From: CAZSNT01 sp964607765
GTDB lineage: Bacteria; Verrucomicrobiota; Lentisphaeria; Oligosphaerales; JABHEG01
DNA length: 54,926 nt
Direction: 5' to 3'
NCBI GenBank assembly: GCA_964607765.1
Contig: CAZSNT010000053.1
Location: forward strand, 1 to 54,926
Shown here: one piece after another, positions 17,726-26,441 of the stretch
Layout: every line of letters begins with the position of its first letter
Position numbering within the stretch: the stretch's first letter is position 1
Notes under the pieces: model-generated
The model's database searches: none
What the model was told of the DNA's origin: nothing
The model's input: only the letters and a program-made list of their open reading frames with translations
Program-made: the position numbers and the translations under genes

Positions 17726-19219
17726 ATGAAAGCCTGGCTGACAGCATCAGGGATCGTTCTCGCCTCAGTGTGTGCACCGGCTCCTTTGGGCGAAGCCGCG
17801 CTGCGCGAGGCCCTGGAGTTGGCACGGCTGAAGGACGAGTTGCGCACGCAGCGCCGGAACGCAGCAGACCTGTTGCGGTCTCTTGCCCGTGTCTACGAAG
17901 GAATGGAGGCAATCGAGGACGCGCTCGACTGTGCGCAGCGCGTGGTTGCGCTGAACGGACGCCGTGAGTCCGATGCGCTGCACGTGGCCCTGCTTCACAG
18001 CAAGCTCGGCGCGCCGGAGGACGGGGTGACGGCGCTGCTGGCATTCGCCCGGACCCGGCGTCCGTCCGTGCGCCTCTGTCGTGCCATCGGTGCGTTGGCT
18101 GAGGAAGCGGGAAACGAAGAACTGGCCGCACGGTGGGTGGGCCGTGCGACCGCGAAGGGATACGGGACGCTCGACGAGCATTACGCCGCATCGGGCTGGC
18201 TCCACGCGGCGGGATTCATGGATGCACGTGCCGATGAGCGAGCGTTGATATTCGGGCTGCGCCAGCCCGCACACCAGACCGCGATGATGCACTACGCCTT
18301 CGGCAAAGAACTGGCCGCGGCAGAGCGTTGGCAGGAGGCCGGGGAGCACTACATCAAGGCCGCACACATGCGCTCCGAGACGCGGCACGGCACGCTGGAC
18401 ACGTCAACCCGGCGCTGGGGGGCCACCGGCTACGCCTTGCGTTCGCTGGCAAAAGTCGCGGCGGGCGACGATGCGGGATCGCGCCGGGACATGCAAGTCG
18501 CCGTGCGCTGGGCCGGCGGAACAGGCTACGGCAGGAACTACCTGGTCAGGGCCCTGCGGCTGGCCCCGCCCACACCGTGGTACTTGGACGCGGTGCGCGA
18601 CATCGCGGAAGACGAGGGCTGGGCACAGACCAGCGTGTACGCGAAAGACGTATGCGAGACCGCGTCCCGCTGGATCGCGTATCAGAAGTCGCTGCCTGGC
18701 GTGATCAAGCCGTGCCGCGCCCCGGAACGCGAGGCCCTGCTGCAACTGTTGGCGCCGGTCACGACCGCGCTGTGGGTTGAGCAGGATCCGGTTGAGGGCG
18801 GCTGGCGCTGGCTGGGTACGGAAACGCATTTTGTGATGCTCGACGATACTGCGGCCTGGCGCGTGCAATGTTGGCCGGGCGAGGTGGAGGCGCTGGGCGT
18901 GGCGACGCTGCGAAGCCAGTGTATCGCGTTCACGCCACGGGCCGTGTGGGTTGGCACGGATCGCGGGTTGTTCACGTTCAGCCGGAAACGCAAACGCTGG
19001 CTGCAGCGCACGATCGGCCCGGAACTCACCGACGTCAATGTGGCAAAGCTGCAGGTGACGGACGGACAGTTATTGGCAACTGTGAACGACGGTGATCGGA
19101 AAACAGCCTGGACGTTCGACCTGGAGCGACAGACTTGGGCTCGCCCACACGCAGGGAAGACGAGACACGACCGGGAGAGCACGCGGTCTGAGACTGACGG
19201 CCTCAATGCCGGTCGCTGA
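17726..19219 (+). CDS. Exported helical-repeat protein with partial beta-propeller C-terminus
   Basis: 497 residues. Signal peptide: MKAWLTASGIVLASVCAPA. Residues about 25-330 are helical repeats of TPR/SEL1 type (ADLLRSLARVYEGMEAIEDA, LGAPEDGVTALLAFARTR, MHYAFGKELAAAERWQEAGE). Residues about 345-475 switch to beta-rich propeller-like blades (LGTETHFVMLDD, RAVWVGTDRGLFTFSRK), reminiscent of two-component-regulator propellers. The last 30 residues are polar and probably disordered. It follows the previous TPR gene by 27 bases. Function unknown. Note the gap consists of a 7-nt repeat array rather than ordinary leader sequence. Confidence 0.8.
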   Translation: MKAWLTASGIVLASVCAPAPLGEAALREALELARLKDELRTQRRNAADLLRSLARVYEGMEAIEDALDCAQRVVALNGRRESDALHVALLHSKLGAPEDGVTALLAFARTRRPSVRLCRAIGALAEEAGNEELAARWVGRATAKGYGTLDEHYAASGWLHAAGFMDARADERALIFGLRQPAHQTAMMHYAFGKELAAAERWQEAGEHYIKAAHMRSETRHGTLDTSTRRWGATGYALRSLAKVAAGDDAGSRRDMQVAVRWAGGTGYGRNYLVRALRLAPPTPWYLDAVRDIAEDEGWAQTSVYAKDVCETASRWIAYQKSLPGVIKPCRAPEREALLQLLAPVTTALWVEQDPVEGGWRWLGTETHFVMLDDTAAWRVQCWPGEVEALGVATLRSQCIAFTPRAVWVGTDRGLFTFSRKRKRWLQRTIGPELTDVNVAKLQVTDGQLLATVNDGDRKTAWTFDLERQTWARPHAGKTRHDRESTRSETDGLNAGR

Positions 19220-19311
19220 AGCTCCGGCGACCGGCTCTGGCCGCAACGAAGCCGGGGCCCACGTCTCACTACGACATCCGTGGGCGCTGGAAAGAGCGTG
19301 GAATCAGCACA

Positions 19312-20820
19312 ATGAGCATGCGGATGAACAGCGGAAGCCCGAGGAACTGCTGGTGGATTGCCGTGGGAATGCTGGCGGCCCAGGCTGCCGCAGCGGAGCT
19401 GATCTGTTTCGAAGCGGAGCTGGCGAACCGCATTGAGCCGGTCATGGAGATTTGGGAAGACGCAGAAGCAAGCGGGGGCCGCGCCGTGGTGATACGGCAG
19501 GGCGCCAGCGGCGGGCAGGCGCGACCCGACGCGAACGGCAAAGCCGTGTTCCGTGTGCCCGTGCCGAAAGCAGGGCGATACCGTGCGTGGCTGCGCGCAC
19601 GCTGGCTCGACGAGTGCAGCAACTCGGTGGAGCTCGTGCCGCCGGGTGGGGTCCGCTTCACGATTACCGACACCGTGTTCAACCGCTGGCACTGGGTGCG
19701 GTCGGCCTCGTTCCGACTGCAGGAAGGCCACCACACGCTGGAGCTGCGCAATCGCGAGGATGGCATCGCCGTAGACCAGATCATCCTCACACCAAAGAAC
19801 ATGCGCGCGCCATCCGGCCCGGTCGCCCCAACCCTCGTCCCCTCCCTGGCGGGTGAGGATGACGCCGACATCGACGAGCTGGAGGCATCCGTGACGGCAT
19901 TCTGCCCGAACATGCCCGCAAAGGTGTCACGCCGGTACGACGTGCGACACCAGGTCATGGCGTCCGGGGAACTGCCGGATTTCATGCCTGCAACGTGTGC
20001 GCTGCCCGGACAGACACCAGGCCTGCACGTGTGGCTGCGGAACAACCTGGACCGGGACATCGACGGCGAGGTGGCGCTGCAGAGCTGCGAGGGGCTGACC
20101 GTTGCACCGGCGCTGCGCCAACCGTTCAGAGTGCGTGCGAACGGCCTGACCAAAGTCCCGTTCCTCGCGGTGGTCTCGGAAGGGCTGCCGGTTGCCGAGC
20201 ATCGACTGAGCTTCGCCATTCGGTCGGGCGGCGTGGTGCGCAGGGAGCGTGTGCTGCTGGTACGACCACTCGAGTGGCGTATCATCGGGCCGTTTGACAA
20301 CCCCTCGGGCGCCGGCCTGACCCGGCCGCACCCGCCGGAACACGGCATCGACCTGGACGCCACTTACCCGGGCAAAACGGGAAACGTGCGCTGGCGGTTC
20401 CACCCACTGCCTCAGACGTACAGCGCGTTCGCCTTCGTCGACCTGCAGCGACTGTTCGGACAAACCGACTGGGCAGCCGCCTACGCACTGAGCGAGATCG
20501 AGCTGGACCGCGATGGCGAAGTGATGCTCACAGTCATGGGCGATGACATGGTGCGAGTCTGGATCGACGGCCGGGAAGCCGCAACGGCCGGAGCTGCGCT
20601 GCCCGCAACGCTGAACCGGCGCATGCAGCGCGTGCGCCTGAGCAAAGGCCGACACCGAGTGCTCGCCAAGAGCTGTCAGGGCCGGAATTACTGGGAGTTC
20701 TCGGTCAGCTTCCGGCCCGCCCCCGGCCAGAGCGTAGTGGTGCGGGGATTGCCGGCGCGAGTGGCGGGGAGCGGGAAGCCGGGAGCAAGGAGCGAGGAGC
20801 GGGGAGCGGGGAGCAAGTGA
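19312..20820 (+). CDS. Exported protein with CBM-like and PA14-like regions
   Basis: 502 residues. N-terminal signal (WWIAVGMLAAQAAAAE). Residues about 30-160 look like a CBM6/CBM35-type carbohydrate-binding domain (ICFEAELANRIEPV, AGRYRAWLRARWLD, HTLELRNREDGIAVDQIIL). The middle contains a segment common in planctomycete-type exported proteins (EWRIIGPFDNPSGAG, IDLDATYPGKTG). About 395-480 is PA14-like (LTVMGDDMVRVWIDGRE, KGRHRVLAKSCQG). The final 13 or so residues are encoded by a 7-nt GGAGCAA-type repeat array, so the original stop was probably lost or the frame happens to read through the array. Likely role: binding polysaccharide at the cell surface (inference). Confidence 0.8.
   Translation: MSMRMNSGSPRNCWWIAVGMLAAQAAAAELICFEAELANRIEPVMEIWEDAEASGGRAVVIRQGASGGQARPDANGKAVFRVPVPKAGRYRAWLRARWLDECSNSVELVPPGGVRFTITDTVFNRWHWVRSASFRLQEGHHTLELRNREDGIAVDQIILTPKNMRAPSGPVAPTLVPSLAGEDDADIDELEASVTAFCPNMPAKVSRRYDVRHQVMASGELPDFMPATCALPGQTPGLHVWLRNNLDRDIDGEVALQSCEGLTVAPALRQPFRVRANGLTKVPFLAVVSEGLPVAEHRLSFAIRSGGVVRRERVLLVRPLEWRIIGPFDNPSGAGLTRPHPPEHGIDLDATYPGKTGNVRWRFHPLPQTYSAFAFVDLQRLFGQTDWAAAYALSEIELDRDGEVMLTVMGDDMVRVWIDGREAATAGAALPATLNRRMQRVRLSKGRHRVLAKSCQGRNYWEFSVSFRPAPGQSVVVRGLPARVAGSGKPGARSEERGAGSK
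20782..20817. repeat. Micro-array of five 7-nt units, GGAGCGG type
   Basis: Five contiguous 7-nt units (GGAGCAA, GGAGCGA, GGAGCGG twice, GGAGCAA). It lies inside the end of the preceding reading frame and stops at the TGA. A second, unrelated array of 9-nt units follows at 20845-20862. Confidence 0.8.
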
Positions 20821-20844
20821 GTTCGCCTCCCGCCAGGGGTGTGG

Positions 20845-20862
20845 GTCGTATACGTCGTATGC
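20845..20862. repeat. Two 9-nt units, GTCGTATAC type
   Basis: GTCGTATAC followed directly by GTCGTATGC in the gap between the PA14-like gene and the alcohol dehydrogenase. It is too short to be significant alone, but it pairs with the neighbouring 7-nt array in the same way as other composite arrays in this window. Confidence 0.4.
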
Positions 20863-20909
20863 CTTCCTGCGGTCGGAAGCAGGGCGTCGCGAACAGCGAA
20901 GGGCAAGCC

Positions 20910-21938
20910 ATGAAAGCAATGCTCCTCAGACGGATTGGTCCGATCACGCCGGACACGCCGCCGCTGGAGTCTGCGGAGATCGCAACGCCCAGCCCCGGCC
21001 CGGGCGACGTGCTGCTGCGCGTGCTGGCCTGCGGCGTGTGCCACACTGAACTGGACGAAATCGAAGGGCGCACGCCACCGCCACGGTTGCCGGTTGTTCC
21101 GGGACACCAGATCGTGGGGCGCGTTGAGAGCGCAGGCACGGACGTGGAAGGCATTGCAGTCGGGGCACGAGTCGGCGTGGGTTGGATCTTCTCGGCATGC
21201 GGCAAGTGCGCGTTCTGCAGACGGGGCGATGACAACCTGTGCAGCGAGTTCCGGGCAACAGGCCGCGACACGGACGGCGGATACGCAGAGCGTGTGACTG
21301 TACCGGCCGAGTCCGTGTTCCCGGTCCCGGACTGCTTCACGGATTCTCAAGCAGCGCCATTGCTGTGCGCGGGCGCTATCGGCTACCGCTCCCTGCGCCT
21401 GACAGGCGTCGAGAACGGACAGACGCTCGGGTTGACGGGCTTCGGGGCGTCGGGGCATCTGGTACTGAAAATGGTGAAGCACCGTTTCCCGGACACAGCG
21501 GTGTACGTGTTCGCGCGTAGTCCGAGTGAGCGCGCGTTCGCCCGTGAGCTGGGCGCCGTGTGGACCGGCGACACGGCCGAACGCGCACCCGTCGCACTAC
21601 GGGCGATCATCGACACGACGCCTGTGTGGCTGCCCGTCGTGAAGGCGCTTGAGAACCTGCAGCCCGGCGGACGCCTGGTGGTGAACGCCATCCGCAAGGA
21701 GGACGTAGACCAGACGGCGCTGCTGCAGCTCGACTATGCCGAGCATCTGTGGATGGAGAAAGAGATCAAGAGCGTGGCCAACGTGAGCCGGCGGGACATC
21801 CGCGAGTTCCTCGAGCTCGCCGCCGCGATCCCAATCGTGCCGGACGTGCAGGAGTACGCACTGGCCGAGGCCAACAGAGCGCTGGTGGAGCTCAAGAACC
21901 GACAAATCCGGGGCGCAAAGGTGTTACGAATGGGCTGA
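20910..21938 (+). CDS. Zinc-dependent alcohol dehydrogenase family protein
   Basis: 342 residues from ATG 20910; the frame extends 31 codons upstream through repeat-containing DNA with no homology. Medium-chain dehydrogenase layout: catalytic-zinc Cys in CGVCHTELDEIEG, then GHQIVGRVESAG, then the structural-zinc loop CGKCAFCRRGDDNLC, then a Rossmann region with LTGFGASGHLVLK. The nucleotide-binding loop reads GFGASG. The domain order resembles AdhP-like and unusual 'zinc-binding alcohol dehydrogenase' proteins. It oxidises alcohols or reduces aldehydes with NAD(P); substrate unknown. It lies 24 bases upstream of the Hsp70 gene, so cotranscription is likely though no functional link is evident. 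Confidence 0.92.
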   Translation: MKAMLLRRIGPITPDTPPLESAEIATPSPGPGDVLLRVLACGVCHTELDEIEGRTPPPRLPVVPGHQIVGRVESAGTDVEGIAVGARVGVGWIFSACGKCAFCRRGDDNLCSEFRATGRDTDGGYAERVTVPAESVFPVPDCFTDSQAAPLLCAGAIGYRSLRLTGVENGQTLGLTGFGASGHLVLKMVKHRFPDTAVYVFARSPSERAFARELGAVWTGDTAERAPVALRAIIDTTPVWLPVVKALENLQPGGRLVVNAIRKEDVDQTALLQLDYAEHLWMEKEIKSVANVSRRDIREFLELAAAIPIVPDVQEYALAEANRALVELKNRQIRGAKVLRMG

Positions 21939-21962
21939 ACCGAGCGCTTGCTGTGGTACAGT

Positions 21963-24785
21963 ATGGCCAGCACTCAACCTGCCAGCAGCACGGTCAGCAT
22001 GTCATCACCTGAACGGCACAGTGTACGCGAAACCCGATTCGTCGTCGGCATTGACCTGGGCACGACCAATACGGCGGTTTCGTACGTTGATCTGGAGAGC
22101 GAGACGCGCGCGGTCGAGCAGTTCGCCATCACGCAGCTGATCGATGCGGGGGAGGTGGGCGCGCCGGAGCTGTTGCCGTCTTTCTGCTACCTGCCGGGGC
22201 CCCACGAACTACCCGGCGGCGCACTCGAGCTGCCGTGGGATGCGGATCTGGAGTACGCTGTGGGCGTGTTCGCCCGTGAACGGGGCGGGGCTGTACCGGG
22301 CAGGCTGATCGGGTCGGCAAAGTCCTGGCTGGCGCATGCCGGCGTCGACCGCACCAAAGGCATCCTGCCGTGGCACGGCGACCTGGGCGACGATGCGCTG
22401 TCACCCGTTCAGGTCTCGCGGTACTACCTGGGACACATCAGAGCCGCCTGGGACAGCCGTTTCGGCGCCAAACGGGACTGTAATGGCACGCCCTGTGTGC
22501 TGTCTGAGCAACAGGTCATTCTGACCGTTCCCGCGTCCTTTGACGAAGCGGCCCGCGAATTGACTGTTGCCGCCGCGCGCGACGCAGGCCTAGACAACCT
22601 CGTTCTGATCGAGGAGCCGCTGGCCGCCTTCTATTCCTGGCTTTGGCAGCACGAGACGACGTGGCAGGACGGATTGACCGAAGGCGAAACCGTGTTGGTC
22701 GTCGACGTCGGGGGGGGCACGACAGATTTCAGCCTGATCCGGATCGAAAACGACTACACGCTGCGCCGAACAGCCGTGGGTGACCACCTGCTGCTGGGTG
22801 GCGACAACATGGACATGGCCCTTGCCCGACAGGTAGAGGCAACGTGGAACACGCGGCTGGCACCGAAGGAATGGAGCCTTCTGTGCCAGGAGTGCCGACG
22901 CGCAAAGGAGCGGCTTCTGGCGGATGATGCCCCGGAGTCGGTGAAGATCGGCATCGCGGGCGCGGGCAGTTCCATTGTTGCCGGAACACGAACGCACGTT
23001 CTTGAGCGCAGCACTGTTGTGGCGGCCATACGCGACGGGTTCTTCCCCGCAGTCTCGACCGATACCGCGCCCCCGACGAAGGGCTCGGGCATCCGCGCCA
23101 TGGGATTGCCCTACGCCTCTGACGCGGCCGTGACCAGACACCTCCTGCAGTTCCTGCGCCTGGCCACCGGCACCGTACACGGGGAGCCGAACGAGTTCGT
23201 TCAGCCAAGCCATATCCTGTTCAACGGCGGGGCGCTTCTGCCGCGTGTGCTGCGACAGCGGATCGCCGGGGTCGTCGGGCAGTGGTGCGGTCTGCAGGCC
23301 CCCGTCGCGGAGCTCGAAGCGCGGGACCTGAACCTGGCGGTTTCTCGGGGGGCAGCGTATTACGGGCTGGTGCGGCTGGGCAGCGGCGTGCGCGTGAAGG
23401 GCGGCATTGCCCGAGCCTATTATCTGGAAGTCGGCACCGGGGCAGAATCGCAGTTGGTCTGTGTCATGCCGCGCGACACGGAAGAGGGAATCCCGCTGCA
23501 GCTCCAAGACCAAGCTTTCAGGCTCGTCACGAACCAGCCGGTACGCTTCCCACTGTTCTGCAGTGCCACACGCCTGGGTGACCGGCTGGGCCAAGTACTC
23601 ACGGACCGCGACGAAATCAGTGAGCTGCCGCCGTTGCAGACCGTGCTCACCTACGGCAGGAAAAGCCAGGATGAGCTGGATGTGTGCCTGGCATCGATGC
23701 TGAACGAAATCGGGACGCTTGACATCTGGTGCGCCACGCCGGATGATCAGCATCGCTACCCGCTCTCGTTCGACTTGCGTGCCCCGGCCGGCAACAGCGT
23801 TCCGGAGACAGGCGGCGTCACCGTTGAACAGGAGCGCATCGAGGCGGGCGTACTGGCCCTGCGTCGCGCGTTCCGGGACGGCGATCGACTGCCGCAGGTC
23901 AATCGCGATCTGGAAGACGCCGTCGGCGTGCAACGCGCCGAGTGGGGGTTGCTGCTGTTACGGACGCTGGCAGACGAACTGATCAAGCATCCCGATATGC
24001 GAACCGTCACACCGCGACACGAGGCGCGTTGGCTGAATCTGGTGGGGTACTGTCTGCGCCCGGGCTTCGGTGCCGCGGGCGACGAATGGCGCATGCGCGA
24101 ACTGTGGAAGGTCTGGCACGCCGGGCCGCTGTCAGGCCGGAACCCCCAAGTCGCGGCGGAGTGGTGGGTGTGCTGGCGCCGTGTCGCGGGCGGACTCCGC
24201 GCAGGGCACCAGCAGCACATCGGCAGCGGGCTGCTTAAAGAGCTCGTGCCGAAAAGCGTCGAACGGCTCGGGCCACGCAAACGCGGCGTGCAGGAAGCTG
24301 CCGAAATGTGGCGTTGCCTGGGCGCGATGGAGCGGCTCTCACCCAAGGCGAAGGCACAGGTTATCCGCGCCGTGCTGCGCCCGAAACAGAAGCTCGAACC
24401 ATACCACCTGTGGGTTGTGGCCCGACTCGGAGCCCGAGTGCTGATGTATGGGCCGGAAAACGGGCTCATACCGGCGGCCAAGCTCGAGCCGCTGCTCACC
24501 GGCCTGCTGCAGCGCGCCGGCCGCGGCAAGCCGCAGCGCATGGCCCTGTTCGCCGTCGCCAGTCTGTGCCGGCTGTGTGGACTTCGCGAGTTCGACATCG
24601 ACGACAGAATACGCGGCAAAGCCCGCGGTCTGCTGCAGGGAACCGAGGCGCCGGAGGAATGGGTCGCACAGCTCGACGCTGTCCGCGCGAGCAGCCGCGC
24701 CTACGAATCCGAGGCCATGGGTGATGCGCTGCCGTTGGGGTTGAGTATGGGCGAGCGCCGGACCTCGAGCACCAAGCAACACTGA
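21963..24785 (+). CDS. Hsp70-family protein with large helical C-terminal domain (DUF3731 type)
   Basis: 940 residues from ATG 21963; a later ATG (21999) or the upstream TTG 21948 are possible because no strong ribosome-binding site is visible. The N-terminal half is an actin-fold ATPase: FVVGIDLGTTNTAVSYVDL (phosphate 1), LVLIEEPLAAFYSWL, VLVVDVGGGTTDFSLIRI (phosphate 2), ILFNGGALLPRVLRQRI (adenosine region). A short beta-rich part follows (about 480-620). The last 320 residues are helical, with AAEWWVCWRRVAGGLRAG and EMWRCLGAMERLSPKAK, features I associate with DUF3731 Hsp70s. The EEVD-type end and lid of DnaK are missing. Probably a specialised chaperone; clients unknown. Confidence 0.9.
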   Translation: MASTQPASSTVSMSSPERHSVRETRFVVGIDLGTTNTAVSYVDLESETRAVEQFAITQLIDAGEVGAPELLPSFCYLPGPHELPGGALELPWDADLEYAVGVFARERGGAVPGRLIGSAKSWLAHAGVDRTKGILPWHGDLGDDALSPVQVSRYYLGHIRAAWDSRFGAKRDCNGTPCVLSEQQVILTVPASFDEAARELTVAAARDAGLDNLVLIEEPLAAFYSWLWQHETTWQDGLTEGETVLVVDVGGGTTDFSLIRIENDYTLRRTAVGDHLLLGGDNMDMALARQVEATWNTRLAPKEWSLLCQECRRAKERLLADDAPESVKIGIAGAGSSIVAGTRTHVLERSTVVAAIRDGFFPAVSTDTAPPTKGSGIRAMGLPYASDAAVTRHLLQFLRLATGTVHGEPNEFVQPSHILFNGGALLPRVLRQRIAGVVGQWCGLQAPVAELEARDLNLAVSRGAAYYGLVRLGSGVRVKGGIARAYYLEVGTGAESQLVCVMPRDTEEGIPLQLQDQAFRLVTNQPVRFPLFCSATRLGDRLGQVLTDRDEISELPPLQTVLTYGRKSQDELDVCLASMLNEIGTLDIWCATPDDQHRYPLSFDLRAPAGNSVPETGGVTVEQERIEAGVLALRRAFRDGDRLPQVNRDLEDAVGVQRAEWGLLLLRTLADELIKHPDMRTVTPRHEARWLNLVGYCLRPGFGAAGDEWRMRELWKVWHAGPLSGRNPQVAAEWWVCWRRVAGGLRAGHQQHIGSGLLKELVPKSVERLGPRKRGVQEAAEMWRCLGAMERLSPKAKAQVIRAVLRPKQKLEPYHLWVVARLGARVLMYGPENGLIPAAKLEPLLTGLLQRAGRGKPQRMALFAVASLCRLCGLREFDIDDRIRGKARGLLQGTEAPEEWVAQLDAVRASSRAYESEAMGDALPLGLSMGERRTSSTKQH

Positions 24786-24801
24786 ACCCCGGACTCCGAA
24801 C

Positions 24802-24965
24802 ACTGTACACTCAATGTCATTGAATTAAGCGTCCCTTGGAGATTAGGGCGAAAGATCAAGGCGAAAGATCAAGGTGTTCCGACCCTAATCTTTTGCCCTC
24901 ATCTTACACCCTAATCTTCCGGGATGGCGACCAACTCCTTAACTCAACGACATTGACTGTACACT
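24802..24965. repeat. 164-bp two-armed hairpin with nested 13-nt repeats
   Basis: The outer arms, 24802-24829 and 24938-24965, are inverted copies matching at 24 of 28 positions, each carrying TGTACA near its outer end. Inside, the left half has 13-nt units (GATTAGGGCGAAA type, 24841-24874 region). The right half has inverted 13-nt units (CCCTAATCTTTTG type, about 24883-24921). Reading either strand gives nearly the same structure. It could be a MITE-like mobile element, a structured RNA or a bidirectional terminator; no target duplication was identified. Confidence 0.75.
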
Positions 24966-25002
24966 GGACTCGAGTGGCACTAAAATAAGCGAAGGAACGA
25001 CC

Positions 25003-25023
25003 CCCACGGCCTTGTGCCGTGGG
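25003..25023. repeat. Perfect 8-bp stem related to the 34-bp array
   Basis: CCCACGGC (25003-25010), a 5-nt loop, GCCGTGGG (25016-25023). The reverse complement reads GCACAAGGCCGTGGGGG, which also occurs within the 34-bp units at 30149-30165. The flank of the array (30039-30057) has the same stem-like CCCACGGC...CCGTGGG arrangement. Possibly a solitary copy of the same element. Confidence 0.6.
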
Positions 25024-25109
25024 TGGTGTCACAGGGCCGCGTGCAATGGCTTCTTGGCCCTTGCCTCGCACCGATCCACACTGAACTCAGACACCAAGGC
25101 AGGACCGGG

Positions 25110-26441
25110 ATGAAGTTGCTGGTCAGCGCGGATCTCCACATTGGGCGCCGTTCGTCGCGCCTTCCCGCGCATCTGGCGGCCGAATACACGCCCGGCGCAC
25201 TGTGGCAACGCATGTGCGAGGAAGCGGTGTCACGCGAAGTGGATGCGGTGCTGCTCGCAGGGGATCTGGTTGAGCGTGACAATGCGTTCTTCGAGGCCCT
25301 TGGCCCGTTGGAGGCCGGCCTCAGACGCCTGGCCGAGGCGGGGATCGGCTGTTACGCAGTTGCCGGCAATCACGATGTGGACTGTCTCGAGCGTTTGGCC
25401 AGAGGCATGTCCGCCGGACAGCTCACTGTGATCGGGAGCCGAGGCCGCTGGGAACGCGTGCAAATCACGGGCAAGGACAGCACTGTGCTGCACGTGTACG
25501 GCTGGTCGTTTCCGTCCGCGGCTGTCCACACCAGTCCGTTGCCCCAATTCCCTGCCGGCGACGTGGAACCGGGGGTGGCAGCCCTGGGCCTACTCCATGC
25601 CGAACTCGGTGTTCCTGGCAGCAGTTACTGCCCGGTCAGACGCGACGAACTCCTCGGTACCGGGATCAACACATGGGTGCTGGGACATATCCACAAGCCG
25701 ACGCCCCACGAGTCGCTCTCCGGCCCGGATACCGTGTTGGTGCCGGGCTCGCCGCAAGGGCTGGATCCCGGCCCTGGCGAGCGCGGTGTGCACGGGCCGT
25801 GGCTGGTAAGCGTCAAGTCTGGACGCTTCGCTTTTGAGCAACTGGCGCTGGCACCGGTGCGCTACGAGTTGCTGCCTGTTGAACTGAAGGACTGCGCACA
25901 CCCGGGCGATGTTCAGGAGCGGTTGCTCGACGCGTTGAGCAGAAGTGTGGCGGCCATGGCACAGCAGCAACCGGGCCTGCGCTGTGCCGTGTTGCGCCTC
26001 GAGGTTACAGGGCAGGTGCAAGTCGACAGCGCGGCTGTCAGGAGCGTGTTGGGAGAACTGTCCGAGACTCCACCGTCGACGAGCGGCATTGAGCTCAGCA
26101 TCGACAGCAGCAGCGTCTGCGTCCTGCCCCAGGCCGATCTGGTGGCCCTTGCCGAGGAGCCGGGGCCGCTTGGGGAAGCTGCGAAGCTGCTCCGCGAGTT
26201 GGAGGGGTGTGAGCCGCTGCAGCCCGATACGCAAACGCTGATCGCCGGCTTTCAGCAGACAGCCGCCACACTGTGCTCCGAGAACTATAGGGTTCTACAG
26301 GGGGCGGACGGAAGCGCTCGCGTGGATGGCGATGCGAGCCGGGAATGGCTGCGGGCTCAGTGCGCGCGGCTCGTGGAAGAGCTTTGGCGGCAGCAGATTG
26401 AGGCTGCCGACAGCGTAAGCCGGGGTGAACGCATTGGCTGA
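25110..26441 (+). CDS. SbcD/YhaO-like metallophosphoesterase, DNA repair nuclease
   Basis: 443 residues from ATG 25110; the frame extends upstream to 25014 through the repeat stem, and that part is rejected. Calcineurin-type metal motifs appear in order: SADLHIG (DxH), LLAGDLVERDN (GDxxxR-like), AVAGNHDVD (GNHD), LGLLHAE and LGHIHKP (GHxH). These supply the two-manganese site of Mre11/SbcD nucleases. The C-terminal 200 residues correspond to the capping or partner-binding region. The SbcC-like ATPase gene starts inside its last 17 bases, so the two are translated as a pair and should form a nuclease-ATPase complex acting on DNA ends or hairpins. Confidence 0.9.
   Translation: MKLLVSADLHIGRRSSRLPAHLAAEYTPGALWQRMCEEAVSREVDAVLLAGDLVERDNAFFEALGPLEAGLRRLAEAGIGCYAVAGNHDVDCLERLARGMSAGQLTVIGSRGRWERVQITGKDSTVLHVYGWSFPSAAVHTSPLPQFPAGDVEPGVAALGLLHAELGVPGSSYCPVRRDELLGTGINTWVLGHIHKPTPHESLSGPDTVLVPGSPQGLDPGPGERGVHGPWLVSVKSGRFAFEQLALAPVRYELLPVELKDCAHPGDVQERLLDALSRSVAAMAQQQPGLRCAVLRLEVTGQVQVDSAAVRSVLGELSETPPSTSGIELSIDSSSVCVLPQADLVALAEEPGPLGEAAKLLRELEGCEPLQPDTQTLIAGFQQTAATLCSENYRVLQGADGSARVDGDASREWLRAQCARLVEELWRQQIEAADSVSRGERIG

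Larger units (their letters stand above)
24786..25109. other. Gene-free gap holding a long hairpin element
   Basis: 324 bases between Hsp70 and the SbcD-like gene. It is taken up by the two-armed hairpin (24802-24965) and a smaller stem related to the 34-bp array (25003-25023). I see no reading frame with family resemblance and no RNA gene. Confidence 0.6.

Noticed and set aside
25014..25109. Upstream extension of the SbcD-like protein
   Set aside because: It reads through a repeat stem; the family's first strand begins at the Met at 25110.
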